Assembly: GCA_029858425.1 (NCBI GenBank)
Contig: JAOUFE010000004.1
Location: 1 to 38,758 of the forward strand
Length of the DNA: 38,758 nt
Direction of reading: 5' to 3'
Source: Spirochaetia bacterium
GTDB taxonomy: Bacteria > Spirochaetota > Leptospiria > Turneriellales > JAOUFE01
The translations under genes were made by a program, and so were the position numbers. The notes under the pieces are model-generated. The model was not told the DNA's origin. It did no database searches and saw nothing but the letters and a program-made list of their open reading frames with translations. Shown piece by piece: positions 24,030 to 31,575 of the stretch (positions within the stretch are counted from its first letter, which is position 1; the number at the start of each line of letters is the position of its first letter).

Positions 24030-25622
24030 TCACAAAAGAACCTTTCTTGACGCTTTCATCGCCGCAGACATGATTAAAATCTGAGGGTTGACGCCGATGG
24101 CTGTTGGCATCCAGCTACCGTCCATGACAAATATATTTTTATGTCCGTATAGTTCAAAATCGGGGGTTAAAGCTCCGTCGTCTGGCGATGCAGAGGCCTG
24201 CACAGAACCATGTGGATGTGCAGAGCCTAAAAGGATATCGCCAGTATCTGCTTTTTCATTAAGAACCCAGTCGAATGTTTCGCCATCTTTTATCGCATAT
24301 GGCTTTGAAGTTCTGGTAAATGGAAATATAATTTCCTTTGCCCCCGCTGCCGCCATTAAAAGCGCCAGATTTCGAATTCCATTTAACATAATGGAAGTAT
24401 CTGATTTCGAGAGTTTAAAGTGTACTTTTCTTCCTGATCCGGAGTATTCAACCGAAGCATCCACATTACCTCCGGAACCGTCTCGCACAATTACAAGGCC
24501 AGCCTGTAAATATCGATAGTTTTTCATGGCATCAAACGCCGGTTTTCCATAAAAAGGAACCAGCAAAGATGTAATCGTGGGTCGATATGGAGCTGCTTCA
24601 AAAATAAAGCCATATCCTTTTTGATTGAAATTTGCATACTCATCAATAACTACTGTCTGGGGAGTCCCGTAAAAGGTTTCCACAGGTTTTGAGAACCTGC
24701 TCAACAGACTTGCTACAGGGTGCAACTTGAGCCGTTTACCTACCATTGAATTTCCCAGTTCCGAACGCTGCAAAAGAGATGGCGTTTCGATTGCGCCGGC
24801 GCAAACAATCACGGCTTTGGCAGTAAACTCAAAATGTTGAATCACATCAGCAGGTAATTTATCCGAAGCGGTTAAACCTGGATCGGGGGAAAAACGCGCG
24901 ATGACTTTTTTAAGGGAGCCGTCAATAATTTTTTCAGCGCGAACACATGAAAATATTTTTGCGCCGTATTTCAATGCATCTGGAATAAATGTCAGCAATG
25001 TTGACCGTTTTGCGTTAACCGGACATCCCAGGCCACATCGGCCAAGACCAATACATTCACCGGCGTTATTGTTTTGGTTCATGGAATTGGAAATACCCAT
25101 TTTTCGGGCTCCTTTTCTCAATAAATCGTTGTTGCGGTTAATCATATTTTCGGGAATATTCTGTACTCCAATCCGTTTTTCGACCTCTGCAATATATGGC
25201 GTCATTGCTTCGCGCGAATAGCCCTTTAAACCAAACTGGTTTTCCCATTCATCGGTAGTAAATCTTGATGGATAAATACAAGTCTGCCAGTTTATTGTCG
25301 TTGATCCTCCGATGCATCGCCCTTGCAAAATATGGATGGAAAAATCTTCGCTGGAAATATAGGCTCCGTCACGGTACAGTCTTGAGAGGGATTGAAACTC
25401 GTCAGGGCTGAAGCTGTCCGCTTCTGCAAAAGGCCCCTCTTCTATCAGAATTATACGGTACCCATTTTTTGATAACTCTGCAGCGGCTACTGCTCCGCCA
25501 GCTCCGGAACCAATTACAATTGCATCTGCCTCAAGGTAGAGGGTTTCTTTTTGAAATGAATTTTCCTTTTTTAAAAGCTTGTGATCTTCTGGCGTCCATA
25601 TTTTGTTATATTTATTTTTCAT
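24030..25622 (-). CDS. GMC-family FAD oxidoreductase, large subunit
   Basis: A 530-residue flavoprotein of the glucose-methanol-choline family. The dinucleotide-binding VIGSGAGGAVAAAELS is at about 36-51 and GRCIGGSTTINWQTCIYPSRF at 101-121. The catalytic pair is present: H469/H471 in GSAHPHGS and N512 in GVNPQI. A cysteine cluster C190, C196, C200 (CIGLGRCGLGCPVNAKRS) is typical of the bacterial branch related to long-chain alcohol and sterol oxidases and gluconate dehydrogenase. The substrate is an alcohol or sugar that cannot be named from sequence. Its ATG overlaps the stop of the small-subunit gene in ATGA. There is no signal peptide of its own, so it may be exported with its partner. 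Confidence 0.88.
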   Translation of the reverse strand: MKNKYNKIWTPEDHKLLKKENSFQKETLYLEADAIVIGSGAGGAVAAAELSKNGYRIILIEEGPFAEADSFSPDEFQSLSRLYRDGAYISSEDFSIHILQGRCIGGSTTINWQTCIYPSRFTTDEWENQFGLKGYSREAMTPYIAEVEKRIGVQNIPENMINRNNDLLRKGARKMGISNSMNQNNNAGECIGLGRCGLGCPVNAKRSTLLTFIPDALKYGAKIFSCVRAEKIIDGSLKKVIARFSPDPGLTASDKLPADVIQHFEFTAKAVIVCAGAIETPSLLQRSELGNSMVGKRLKLHPVASLLSRFSKPVETFYGTPQTVVIDEYANFNQKGYGFIFEAAPYRPTITSLLVPFYGKPAFDAMKNYRYLQAGLVIVRDGSGGNVDASVEYSGSGRKVHFKLSKSDTSIMLNGIRNLALLMAAAGAKEIIFPFTRTSKPYAIKDGETFDWVLNEKADTGDILLGSAHPHGSVQASASPDDGALTPDFELYGHKNIFVMDGSWMPTAIGVNPQILIMSAAMKASRKVLL

Positions 25623-26194
25623 ATATTTATCTTTTTCTCAAAAGGTCTGAAATAAAAATCTTCAATATAACCGGTGTAATCCTGATATCTTCTGGATGAA
25701 GTAAGCATGAGAAGCGTTCCTTGCCGAAAAGCATGATAAACAGTACGCTTTAACGAAAAAGAGGAGTTCTTCCAGGAGTGGAGTCTAACTGCTCTTTCTT
25801 TTACCGGCAAATCTCTCATGATGGTCAGACTAAAATCAAAAAGAATTGCAATCAAAATTGATGAGGGAACAGCAAACAGTTCTTTTAGTTTCTCCCGAAT
25901 CGCGACAGGCTCTATTCTATCATGGATATAATGATCCATGGCAAGGGCCGCATCAAAGTCCGGGACAGGCGAATCGCTAATAAAAACTTCTGCCATCGCA
26001 TTTACATTTAAATATTCCTCTTCGGATAATCCCTTCAAGGCCGGAAATTTTTGATTCTTTGCCTTGGTATCACTTTGGGGACGACAAAGCCAATTTACGG
26101 GAAGCGAGACAAATACTATGACTCCAAGAACATATCTTAAAAATTTTTTTCGGCTGATTTCAGAAAAAACAATATTTTTGTATTCTTGTTGCAT
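25619..26194 (-). CDS. Gluconate 2-dehydrogenase subunit 3-like small subunit, Tat-like signal
   Basis: A 191-residue protein. It opens with SEISRKKFLRYVLGVIVFVSLPVNWLC: a twin-arginine-like SRKKFL (arginine-lysine rather than arginine-arginine) followed by a hydrophobic stretch (about 19-36). The body (FPALKGLSEEEYLNVNAMAEVFI, then helices) resembles the small subunit that accompanies GMC dehydrogenases such as gluconate 2-dehydrogenase. In such complexes the small subunit carries the Tat signal and takes the folded flavoprotein across the membrane. The four-base overlap with the large-subunit gene supports a complex. A cysteine right after the hydrophobic stretch (C37) could be a lipid-attachment site, but the preceding residues are not a classical lipobox. 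No cytochrome subunit is adjacent. Confidence 0.7.
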   Translation of the reverse strand: MQQEYKNIVFSEISRKKFLRYVLGVIVFVSLPVNWLCRPQSDTKAKNQKFPALKGLSEEEYLNVNAMAEVFISDSPVPDFDAALAMDHYIHDRIEPVAIREKLKELFAVPSSILIAILFDFSLTIMRDLPVKERAVRLHSWKNSSFSLKRTVYHAFRQGTLLMLTSSRRYQDYTGYIEDFYFRPFEKKINI

Positions 26195-26249
26195 AAAAAA
26201 AATTTACAGAACACCACATGGATAACAATTTTTGTTCTGCTGCGTCAAT

Positions 26250-26298
26250 AAATAATTTATATCATTCTGACTGAATTCGCAAGTTCATGCCCAGACTC
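26250..26298. repeat. CATGAACT palindromic element, half copy
   Basis: ATCATTCTGACTGAATTCGC followed by AAGTTCATGCCCAG (26281-26294) matches one outer arm of the full elements. The other arm and the central hairpin are absent. It lies between two divergent genes, about 45 bases before the promoter of the MORN gene. Confidence 0.7.
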
Positions 26299-26342
26299 GG
26301 AGCCTTTTCAGGGGCTGCGAAGATTTTTCCTGCTAATTATTA

Positions 26343-26371
26343 TTGTCATTTGCACCGGAGATTCGTATCAT
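26343..26371 (+). promoter_or_regulatory. Strong promoter of the MORN gene, probably leaderless
   Basis: TTGTCA (26343-26348), exactly 17 bases, then TATCAT (26366-26371, 5 of 6 to the -10 consensus). The start codon ATG begins at 26378, 7 bases after the -10, which is where transcription should start. The mRNA would then begin at or next to the start codon with no Shine-Dalgarno. Confidence 0.6.
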
Positions 26372-26377
26372 TGAAAT

Positions 26378-27286
26378 ATGAAAAGAAATATAATGTTGTG
26401 GTTTGGGTTGTCATTCCTCTTTTCAATATTCGGAGAGGAAGAATCATCCCGATATATGAATATATCGGTAATGGAGTCTCCAAATGGCACATGCCGGGAA
26501 GGAAAATGTCAAAACGGGGAAGCATTGTTTATTTTTTCGGACGGCAGACAATACAAAGGCAATTTTGTTGGGGGTGTTCGGGAAGGAAAAGGAGTTTTCA
26601 AATGGCCGGACGGGAAAATATATTTCGGCGATTTTAAGGCGGATGTACGGTCTGGAAAAGGCGTGATGACATGGCCTGATGGATGGAAATACGAAGGGGA
26701 CTGGAAAAATGACAAACGTGAAGGAAAAGGCATACTGGTTTTTTCAGACGGTCGGAAATACGATGGCGAATGGAAAAACGATAAATTTCACGGGAAAGGT
26801 ATTTTTACATATTTAAATGGGCAAAAATATGACGGCGACTGGCAAGATGGCTTTGAAAATGGAAAAGGTATATACTCCTGGCCAGATGGCAGAAAATATT
26901 CAGGGGACTTCAAAGCTGGCTTGCGTGAAGGCAAAGGAATCATGGTATGGCCGGACGGAAGACGATATGAAGGCGACTGGAAAAATGACGAAAGAGAGGG
27001 GAAGGGGCATTATGAGTGGCCAAAAGGAAAAATATCCCAAGGAGACTGGAAAACAGGATCGGTAGCCTTTGCCTGGCCAGACGGCAGAGAGTATGAAGGC
27101 GACTGGAAAAACGGCAAACCAGACGGCAATGGCATAATGACTTGGCCCGATGGCAAAAAGTACGAGGGCCAATGGAAAGACGGTCTTCGCCATGGAATTG
27201 GAACTATGTACAATTCAAAAAACAAAATTCTGCATAACGGCCTGTGGAGAACCGATAAATTTGCTGGACAATCAGCCCTGCCTTAA
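26378..27286 (+). CDS. Exported MORN-repeat protein
   Basis: A 302-residue protein with an N-terminal signal peptide (MKRNIMLWFGLSFLFSIFG) and ten tandem MORN repeats, consensus GrkYeGdWKndxxeGKGxxxWPD, starting at residues 56, 79, 102, 125, 148, 171, 194, 217, 236 and 259. The period is 23 residues except for repeat eight, which is 19 (a 12-base deletion). A partial repeat closes the protein. MORN repeats form a beta-sheet surface; in eukaryotes they bind lipids or act as rigid spacers. In bacteria some are outer-surface or toxin-like proteins. The target is unknown. It is divergent from the GMC operon and its stop codon lies in a 34-base palindrome shared with the convergent CCG-subunit gene. 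Confidence 0.9.
   Translation: MKRNIMLWFGLSFLFSIFGEEESSRYMNISVMESPNGTCREGKCQNGEALFIFSDGRQYKGNFVGGVREGKGVFKWPDGKIYFGDFKADVRSGKGVMTWPDGWKYEGDWKNDKREGKGILVFSDGRKYDGEWKNDKFHGKGIFTYLNGQKYDGDWQDGFENGKGIYSWPDGRKYSGDFKAGLREGKGIMVWPDGRRYEGDWKNDEREGKGHYEWPKGKISQGDWKTGSVAFAWPDGREYEGDWKNGKPDGNGIMTWPDGKKYEGQWKDGLRHGIGTMYNSKNKILHNGLWRTDKFAGQSALP
26543..27220 (+). repeat. 69-bp tandem repeats inside the MORN gene
   Basis: Ten in-frame units of 69 bases (one of 57) encode the MORN repeats. The best conserved bases are those for GGCGACTGGAAAA (GDWKN) and GGAAAAGG (GKG). Because the units are similar at the DNA level, copy number may vary between strains by slippage or recombination. They are protein-coding and not a CRISPR array. 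Confidence 0.85.
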
Positions 27287-27316
27287 CTGAATTTATCCAT
27301 GGATAAATTCAGTTAA
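27283..27316. terminator. 34-base perfect palindrome holding both convergent stop codons
   Basis: TTAACTGAATTTATCCA (27283-27299) is followed by its exact reverse complement (27300-27316). The MORN gene stop TAA (27284-27286) lies in one arm and the CCG-subunit stop (27313-27315) in the other, symmetrically. It should fold into a 16- to 17-base-pair hairpin in either transcript. No T-run follows, so it may act with Rho or as an mRNA-stabilising end. Confidence 0.7.
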
Positions 27317-28161
27317 ACCACGACGTGCTTGTCAATTCCAAGTTGCTTTTCAGTATAACCAAGAGCCATACCAACAATTTGCGGCAAATGAATAATCGGC
27401 ATTTTGCCCTGACGGTTTTTTGTTGAAAGACCATCTTTTTGATATGCATCAAGCGACATATGGCAAAGCGGACAGGGAGTGACGATATAATCGGCTTTTG
27501 CATCTATTGCATCGACAACGGCATCTCCTGAGAGTTTTACCGATTCCTGTTCTGCTACAATTAATGTATGGAAACCGCAACATTTGTTTTTAGAATTATA
27601 TTCTACTACATTACCGCCAAGCGCACGAATTAAATCTTCCAGCGTATGAGGATTATTGGGATTGTCATATCCCCCCATCAAAGGAGATGGTCTTAAGATA
27701 TGGCATCCATAAAACGGAGCAAACTTCAGGTCGGTTAAAGGGTTGGTAACTTTGGCCGCAAGTTTATCCAAACCATAATCATCAACGAGTACCCAGAGAA
27801 GGTGTTTTACTTCAGACTTACCAGTATACTCCAGACCTTCTTCTTTTAAAACTGCATTGATCATTTCTTTTTTTTCTGGCTGCGTATCCAGAATATGTTT
27901 TGCATGTCGCAATCCCAGAAGACAGGTATTACATGATGTAATCATATCCAGACCCAATTTCTCAGCAAGCGCAATATTTCTTCCATTAATGGCCAGGAAC
28001 TGGTCTGGATTCACAAAATCCAGGTTACTTCCACCGCAACAGGTTCCCTCTTCGAGAGGAACGAGCTCTATACCCAGATCTTTTGTCCAAATGTTTAATG
28101 AATATTCCGCTTCTTTGCTTAATGATTCATTGATACAGCTTAAATAATATGCATATTTCAT
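27313..28161 (-). CDS. CCG-domain subunit of succinate dehydrogenase/fumarate reductase (type E, SdhE-like)
   Basis: A 282-residue protein with two CCG (HdrB-like) cysteine motifs: C9, C41-C42, C77, C80 and C153, C194-C195, C230, C233. In type E succinate dehydrogenases/fumarate reductases, as in some archaea and Wolinella's methylmenaquinol fumarate reductase, this subunit replaces the haem-b membrane anchor and passes electrons to or from quinone or a thiol donor; in heterodisulfide reductase HdrB the same motifs hold noncubane 4Fe-4S clusters. There is no membrane helix. It is the last gene of CBS-sdhA-sdhB-CCG, 20 bases after sdhB, with a weak AGG-type ribosome site. A possible fourth subunit (SdhF) is not present. 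Confidence 0.88.
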   Translation of the reverse strand: MKYAYYLSCINESLSKEAEYSLNIWTKDLGIELVPLEEGTCCGGSNLDFVNPDQFLAINGRNIALAEKLGLDMITSCNTCLLGLRHAKHILDTQPEKKEMINAVLKEEGLEYTGKSEVKHLLWVLVDDYGLDKLAAKVTNPLTDLKFAPFYGCHILRPSPLMGGYDNPNNPHTLEDLIRALGGNVVEYNSKNKCCGFHTLIVAEQESVKLSGDAVVDAIDAKADYIVTPCPLCHMSLDAYQKDGLSTKNRQGKMPIIHLPQIVGMALGYTEKQLGIDKHVVV

Positions 28162-28181
28162 GATTACCTGCTTATTTCCTT

Positions 28182-29144
28182 TTATTTGATTTTTCTAAAA
28201 ATATTTCGTACATGCTTGATGCCAGGTATTGTTTTTACAAACATTGAAGGCATTCGACCGCGAAGCGTCATTCTTATTGCAAAGGGGAGCATTCCAGCAG
28301 CGCCAAAAATACCCTTCGTTCTAATCGCAATTGTCGCTTCTTTTAATCTACCTGTTTTTCTGATGTCCTGGGCAAAAGCATTTGCATGCTTATACCCTTC
28401 TGTACCGTTTTGTTTTCGTATGAATGCCTCATTGCGAACGCCCTGTATCGCATCCATAATGGGAATATTTTTTACGCAGGCTTCAACACACCTGTAACAA
28501 TGTGTACAATCCCACATCCCGTGATCTTGATTCAAAACGGCCATTCTTTCATCTGATCTTGTATCCCGGCTGTCTTTGACCATTCGAAATGCTTTTAACA
28601 ACGCCAATGGTGAAATATACTCTTTGTTTGCCGACATCATGCTGCATTCTGAAAAGCACGCAGCGCATAATATACAATCTGTTGCTGCATCAATAACTTT
28701 AAACTCCGCTTCGGAAATAATATTTTCCTTTTTACCCAAATCGGCCTGCTTGATTTTGGGCGTTACCCAACTGATGTATTTTTCAAGTTTGTTGATTACT
28801 GGTTTATAATCTACAATCATGTCGCGGATAATTTCAAAATTGTTCAGAGGCTCAATGGTTATCATGTCTTTTTCTTTACAATTTTCCAGCTCGTCCCAAA
28901 CCTGGGTAGTACATGCAAGTTTGGAAACTCCATTTACCCGCATGGCGCATGAACCGCATATTCCGGCCTGGCAGTAAAAACGATAACTTAAAGACGAATC
29001 CACATGGTCTTTAATGTAGTTAATGGCTCTTAAAATGGTAACCCCTCTTTCTACGCTGATTTTAAAATCATCATAAAAAGGCTTTTGATCCACTTCCGGG
29101 TTATATCTGTAAATCTTAAAGTATATATCCTTTTTCTCGTCCAT
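28182..29144 (-). CDS. sdhB: Succinate dehydrogenase/fumarate reductase iron-sulfur subunit, type E
   Basis: A 320-residue protein. The N-terminal plant-type 2Fe-2S site uses C58, C63, C66 and C78. The second domain has C157, C160, C163, C167 and C213, C216, C219, C223. In ordinary SdhB the position equal to C216 is isoleucine, serine or valine and a 3Fe-4S cluster forms; a cysteine there predicts a second 4Fe-4S cluster, the known hallmark of type E enzymes. The C-terminal 70 residues beyond the usual end (RLKEATIAIRTKGIFGAAGM onwards) are basic and could dock the CCG subunit. It starts two bases after the sdhA stop. No signal sequence, so the complex faces the cytoplasm. Confidence 0.93.
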   Translation of the reverse strand: MDEKKDIYFKIYRYNPEVDQKPFYDDFKISVERGVTILRAINYIKDHVDSSLSYRFYCQAGICGSCAMRVNGVSKLACTTQVWDELENCKEKDMITIEPLNNFEIIRDMIVDYKPVINKLEKYISWVTPKIKQADLGKKENIISEAEFKVIDAATDCILCAACFSECSMMSANKEYISPLALLKAFRMVKDSRDTRSDERMAVLNQDHGMWDCTHCYRCVEACVKNIPIMDAIQGVRNEAFIRKQNGTEGYKHANAFAQDIRKTGRLKEATIAIRTKGIFGAAGMLPFAIRMTLRGRMPSMFVKTIPGIKHVRNIFRKIK

Positions 29145-29146
29145 TA

Positions 29147-30850
29147 TCAGTACGTCCTTTCCTGTAACTCATGTTTTCCCATAGTCACCGGTTTATCGCT
29201 TACAATCACTTCTCCTGCTTCATTCATATGGAATATGGAATGTTTATGCCATTTTTTGTCATCTCGCGTTGGAAAATCTTCCCGACTGTGCGAGCCGCGG
29301 CTTTCTTCTCTCGCAAGAGCTCCACGAGCCACAGTCTCAGCCAAATGAATCATGTTTTTTAATTCAAAAACCTGAAACAAATTCGTATTAAATACTGCCG
29401 AGGCATCTTTAACGTGAACCTTTTTAAAACGTTCTTTTATTTCCATAATATCAGCCACGCCTTTTTCAAGTTTCTTGCGGGTTCGATATATTCCGGCATT
29501 GGCGCCAAGCGTTTTGCCCAGATCTTCTCGAAGATCAGAATATCGCTCTGTCCTGTCATGGTGCGAATAACCTTCAATTTCTTTTTGAATTTTTTCAACA
29601 GATGCTGTTGAAATAGCCCCAGGATTCAATGACGAAGCAGTTACTGCCGCATGATGTCCAGCTTGTTTTCCAAACACAAGAACTTCCAGAAGAGAATTGC
29701 CGCCAAGGCGGTTAGCTCCATGCACCGAAATACATGAACATTCCCCGGCAGCATAAATGCCAGGTATTGCGGTGGCGCCATTAATGTCAGCATCAATACC
29801 CCCCATGGAATAATGAGCCGTAGGACGAATTGGAATCGGCTCGTCAATTGGATCAACGCCTTCAAAGTCAATGGCTAATTGTCTAATCTGGGGAAGTCTT
29901 TCTTTTATAAGCGCCCCTCCAAGGTGACGAAGATCCAGATGCATGTACTGACCAGCGTCAGAATCGAACCCCCGTCCTTCATTAATTTCTATTTCAATAG
30001 ATCTGGATACAAGGTCTCTTGGTCCAAGTTCCATTTTTTCGGGAGCATATCGCGACATAAATCTCTCGCCTTTGTTATTTACGAGATAACCGCCTTCGCC
30101 CCGAGCTCCTTCGCTGATTAACAAACCACTTTTTCTCAGGCCAGTTGGATGAAATTGTACAAATTCCATATCTTCGAGGGCTAACCCTGCCCTCAGCGCT
30201 GCGGCAATTCCATCGCCGGTGCTTCCGGCAGCATTGGAAGATTTTTGCCAGTACATTTTGGCATAACCTCCAGTAGCAATAATGACAGTCTTTGCCGGCA
30301 TCGCTTCAATTTTGCCGGTTTGCATATTCATAACAACAATACCCTGAGCTGTTTTGCCGTCATGCTCTATGGATAATAAATAATATTCGCTAAAGAACTT
30401 TACTCCTTTCCTCATGCACTGTTCAAAAAGAGTCTGAAGCAGCGTATGACCTGTTCGGTCAGCGCAATAACAGCATCGATACTTCTGGGCGCCCCCAAAG
30501 GGTCTTTGGGCAATAGTTCCATCTTCCAGTCGGGAAAAAGGTGCGCCAAGATTTTCCATTTCGCGAACCACATATGGCGCCATTTCACACAATAATGTTG
30601 CTGCATCCTGATCGGCAAGATAATCGCTTCCTTTTATCGTGTCAAAAATATGCAATTCTACTGTGTCGTCTTTATGACGATTGGCCAGAGCTGCATTTAC
30701 TCCGCCCTGGGCAGCCGAGGTATGTGATCTGGTGGGATACACCTTGCTCACAACCGCTATATTTAACCCGGGATTTGTTTGAAGAGCTTCCATGGCGGCA
30801 TACATTCCGGCGCCGCCGGCGCCTACGATTATTATATCATATGGTTTCAT
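29147..30850 (-). CDS. sdhA: Succinate dehydrogenase/fumarate reductase flavoprotein subunit
   Basis: A 567-residue FAD protein that interconverts succinate and fumarate. FAD binding: IIVGAGGAGMYAAMEA at the N terminus, covalent attachment at H43 in TRSHTSAAQGG. Substrate and catalytic residues lie in QFHPTG, SEGARGEGG, GPRDLVSRSIEIE and RPTAHYSMGGID, and GANRLGGNSLLE is intact. The capping-end motif ESRGSHSREDFPTRDD is present. It has no Tat signal, unlike the periplasmic Wolinella type E enzyme, so catalysis is cytoplasmic. Direction of the reaction cannot be read from sequence; the ATP-citrate lyase genes in the same window make fumarate reduction in a reductive TCA cycle plausible. It follows the CBS gene by 9 bases. 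Confidence 0.95.
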   Translation of the reverse strand: MKPYDIIIVGAGGAGMYAAMEALQTNPGLNIAVVSKVYPTRSHTSAAQGGVNAALANRHKDDTVELHIFDTIKGSDYLADQDAATLLCEMAPYVVREMENLGAPFSRLEDGTIAQRPFGGAQKYRCCYCADRTGHTLLQTLFEQCMRKGVKFFSEYYLLSIEHDGKTAQGIVVMNMQTGKIEAMPAKTVIIATGGYAKMYWQKSSNAAGSTGDGIAAALRAGLALEDMEFVQFHPTGLRKSGLLISEGARGEGGYLVNNKGERFMSRYAPEKMELGPRDLVSRSIEIEINEGRGFDSDAGQYMHLDLRHLGGALIKERLPQIRQLAIDFEGVDPIDEPIPIRPTAHYSMGGIDADINGATAIPGIYAAGECSCISVHGANRLGGNSLLEVLVFGKQAGHHAAVTASSLNPGAISTASVEKIQKEIEGYSHHDRTERYSDLREDLGKTLGANAGIYRTRKKLEKGVADIMEIKERFKKVHVKDASAVFNTNLFQVFELKNMIHLAETVARGALAREESRGSHSREDFPTRDDKKWHKHSIFHMNEAGEVIVSDKPVTMGKHELQERTY

Positions 30851-30859
30851 GGTTTGACC

Positions 30860-31306
30860 CTATATAGCAACGTGTTTGTCGTCGCCCGATAAATTTTCTA
30901 TTGCGTGTAATATGTCTGTGTGCGAAAGAACTCCCATAAGCTTGTCATCTTTCACAACCGGAACCCTTCTGACGCCAACCCTTTTCATCAGCCTGATGGC
31001 ATATTTAACCGGCATGGTTGGGCTAACAGAAACGCAAGGTTTGCTCATTACGAGATGTACCTGCGTATTCCATGGATCTTTGTGAACATCTTCACCTGGG
31101 TCAATTACCTTTTCCAGAATATCTTTTTCAGTAATAATCCCAAATGTATCGTCTGTGTTTCTTGGCTCAACAATCAGACTGGTTACAGAATATTCCTTCA
31201 TTAAAGATATGGCCTCCGCAACGGTTTGTGATCCTTTTATGGTGGCCACATCGCGCCGCATCAATGTCGAAACGGGGAGAGTTCGTAATTTAATTAGCTT
31301 TTCCAT
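30860..31306 (-). CDS. Two-CBS-domain regulatory protein
   Basis: A 148-residue protein that is almost nothing but a CBS pair (Bateman module): [37 protein letters not shown] with [10 protein letters not shown], then [51 protein letters not shown]. Such modules bind AMP, ATP, NADH or SAM and usually regulate partner proteins. There is no DNA-binding domain. As first gene of the sdhA-sdhB-CCG operon (9-base gap to sdhA) it may sense nucleotide or redox status and act on this complex; that is inference. A promoter at 31315-31343 lies next to its start. Confidence 0.85.
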   Translation of the reverse strand: MEKLIKLRTLPVSTLMRRDVATIKGSQTVAEAISLMKEYSVTSLIVEPRNTDDTFGIITEKDILEKVIDPGEDVHKDPWNTQVHLVMSKPCVSVSPTMPVKYAIRLMKRVGVRRVPVVKDDKLMGVLSHTDILHAIENLSGDDKHVAI

Positions 31307-31314
31307 GATAATCC

Positions 31315-31343
31315 TTTAAAACTTTTTCTACCTGTTCTGTCAA
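31315..31343 (-). promoter_or_regulatory. Promoter of the fumarate reductase operon, near-leaderless
   Basis: On the minus strand TTGACA (31343-31338), exactly 17 bases, then TTTAAA (31320-31315). The ATG of the CBS gene begins at 31306, 8 bases after the -10 end, so the expected transcript start is within one or two bases of the start codon. A Shine-Dalgarno-like AAAGGAT overlaps the -10 and would not be transcribed if this promoter is used. Confidence 0.6.
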
Positions 31344-31385
31344 ATATTTTTAGGAATTTATTCCGGGATTATAGCGGAAAGCTAC

Positions 31386-31507
31386 CCTGGGCATGAACTC
31401 GATATTCAGTTAGAATGATTTAGACTGACGCAGTTTTGGGGCGCGAAGCGCCCCAAAACTGCTCATTTTAATACATGCTGACGTGAATTTCGAAGTTCAT
31501 GCCCAGG
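31386..31507. repeat. CATGAACT palindromic element, best full copy
   Basis: A 122-base near-palindrome. Its ends CCTGGGCATGAACT (31386-31399) and AGTTCATGCCCAGG (31494-31507) are exact inverted repeats of 14 bases. The centre is a 15-base-pair hairpin, GCAGTTTTGGGGCGC (31430-31444) with GCGCCCCAAAACTGC (31448-31462), around a GAA loop. The segments between are partly paired. It lies upstream of the CBS-sdhA operon and downstream of the HD-GYP gene. Confidence 0.85.
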
Positions 31508-31575
31508 CTCAAGCTATATTTTAGCATGAAATTGATATTTTTCTTTCAAAAATCACAGCTTCATTTATGAACTTG

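Noticed and set aside
24088-24519. A 143-codon open frame antisense to the GMC oxidoreductase
   Set aside because: It mirrors the conserved C-terminal half of the flavoprotein, including the catalytic region, and shows no family features of its own.
26543-27220. Regular direct repeats that might be taken for a CRISPR array
   Set aside because: The 69-base units are in frame, encode MORN repeats without spacers, and no cas genes are present.
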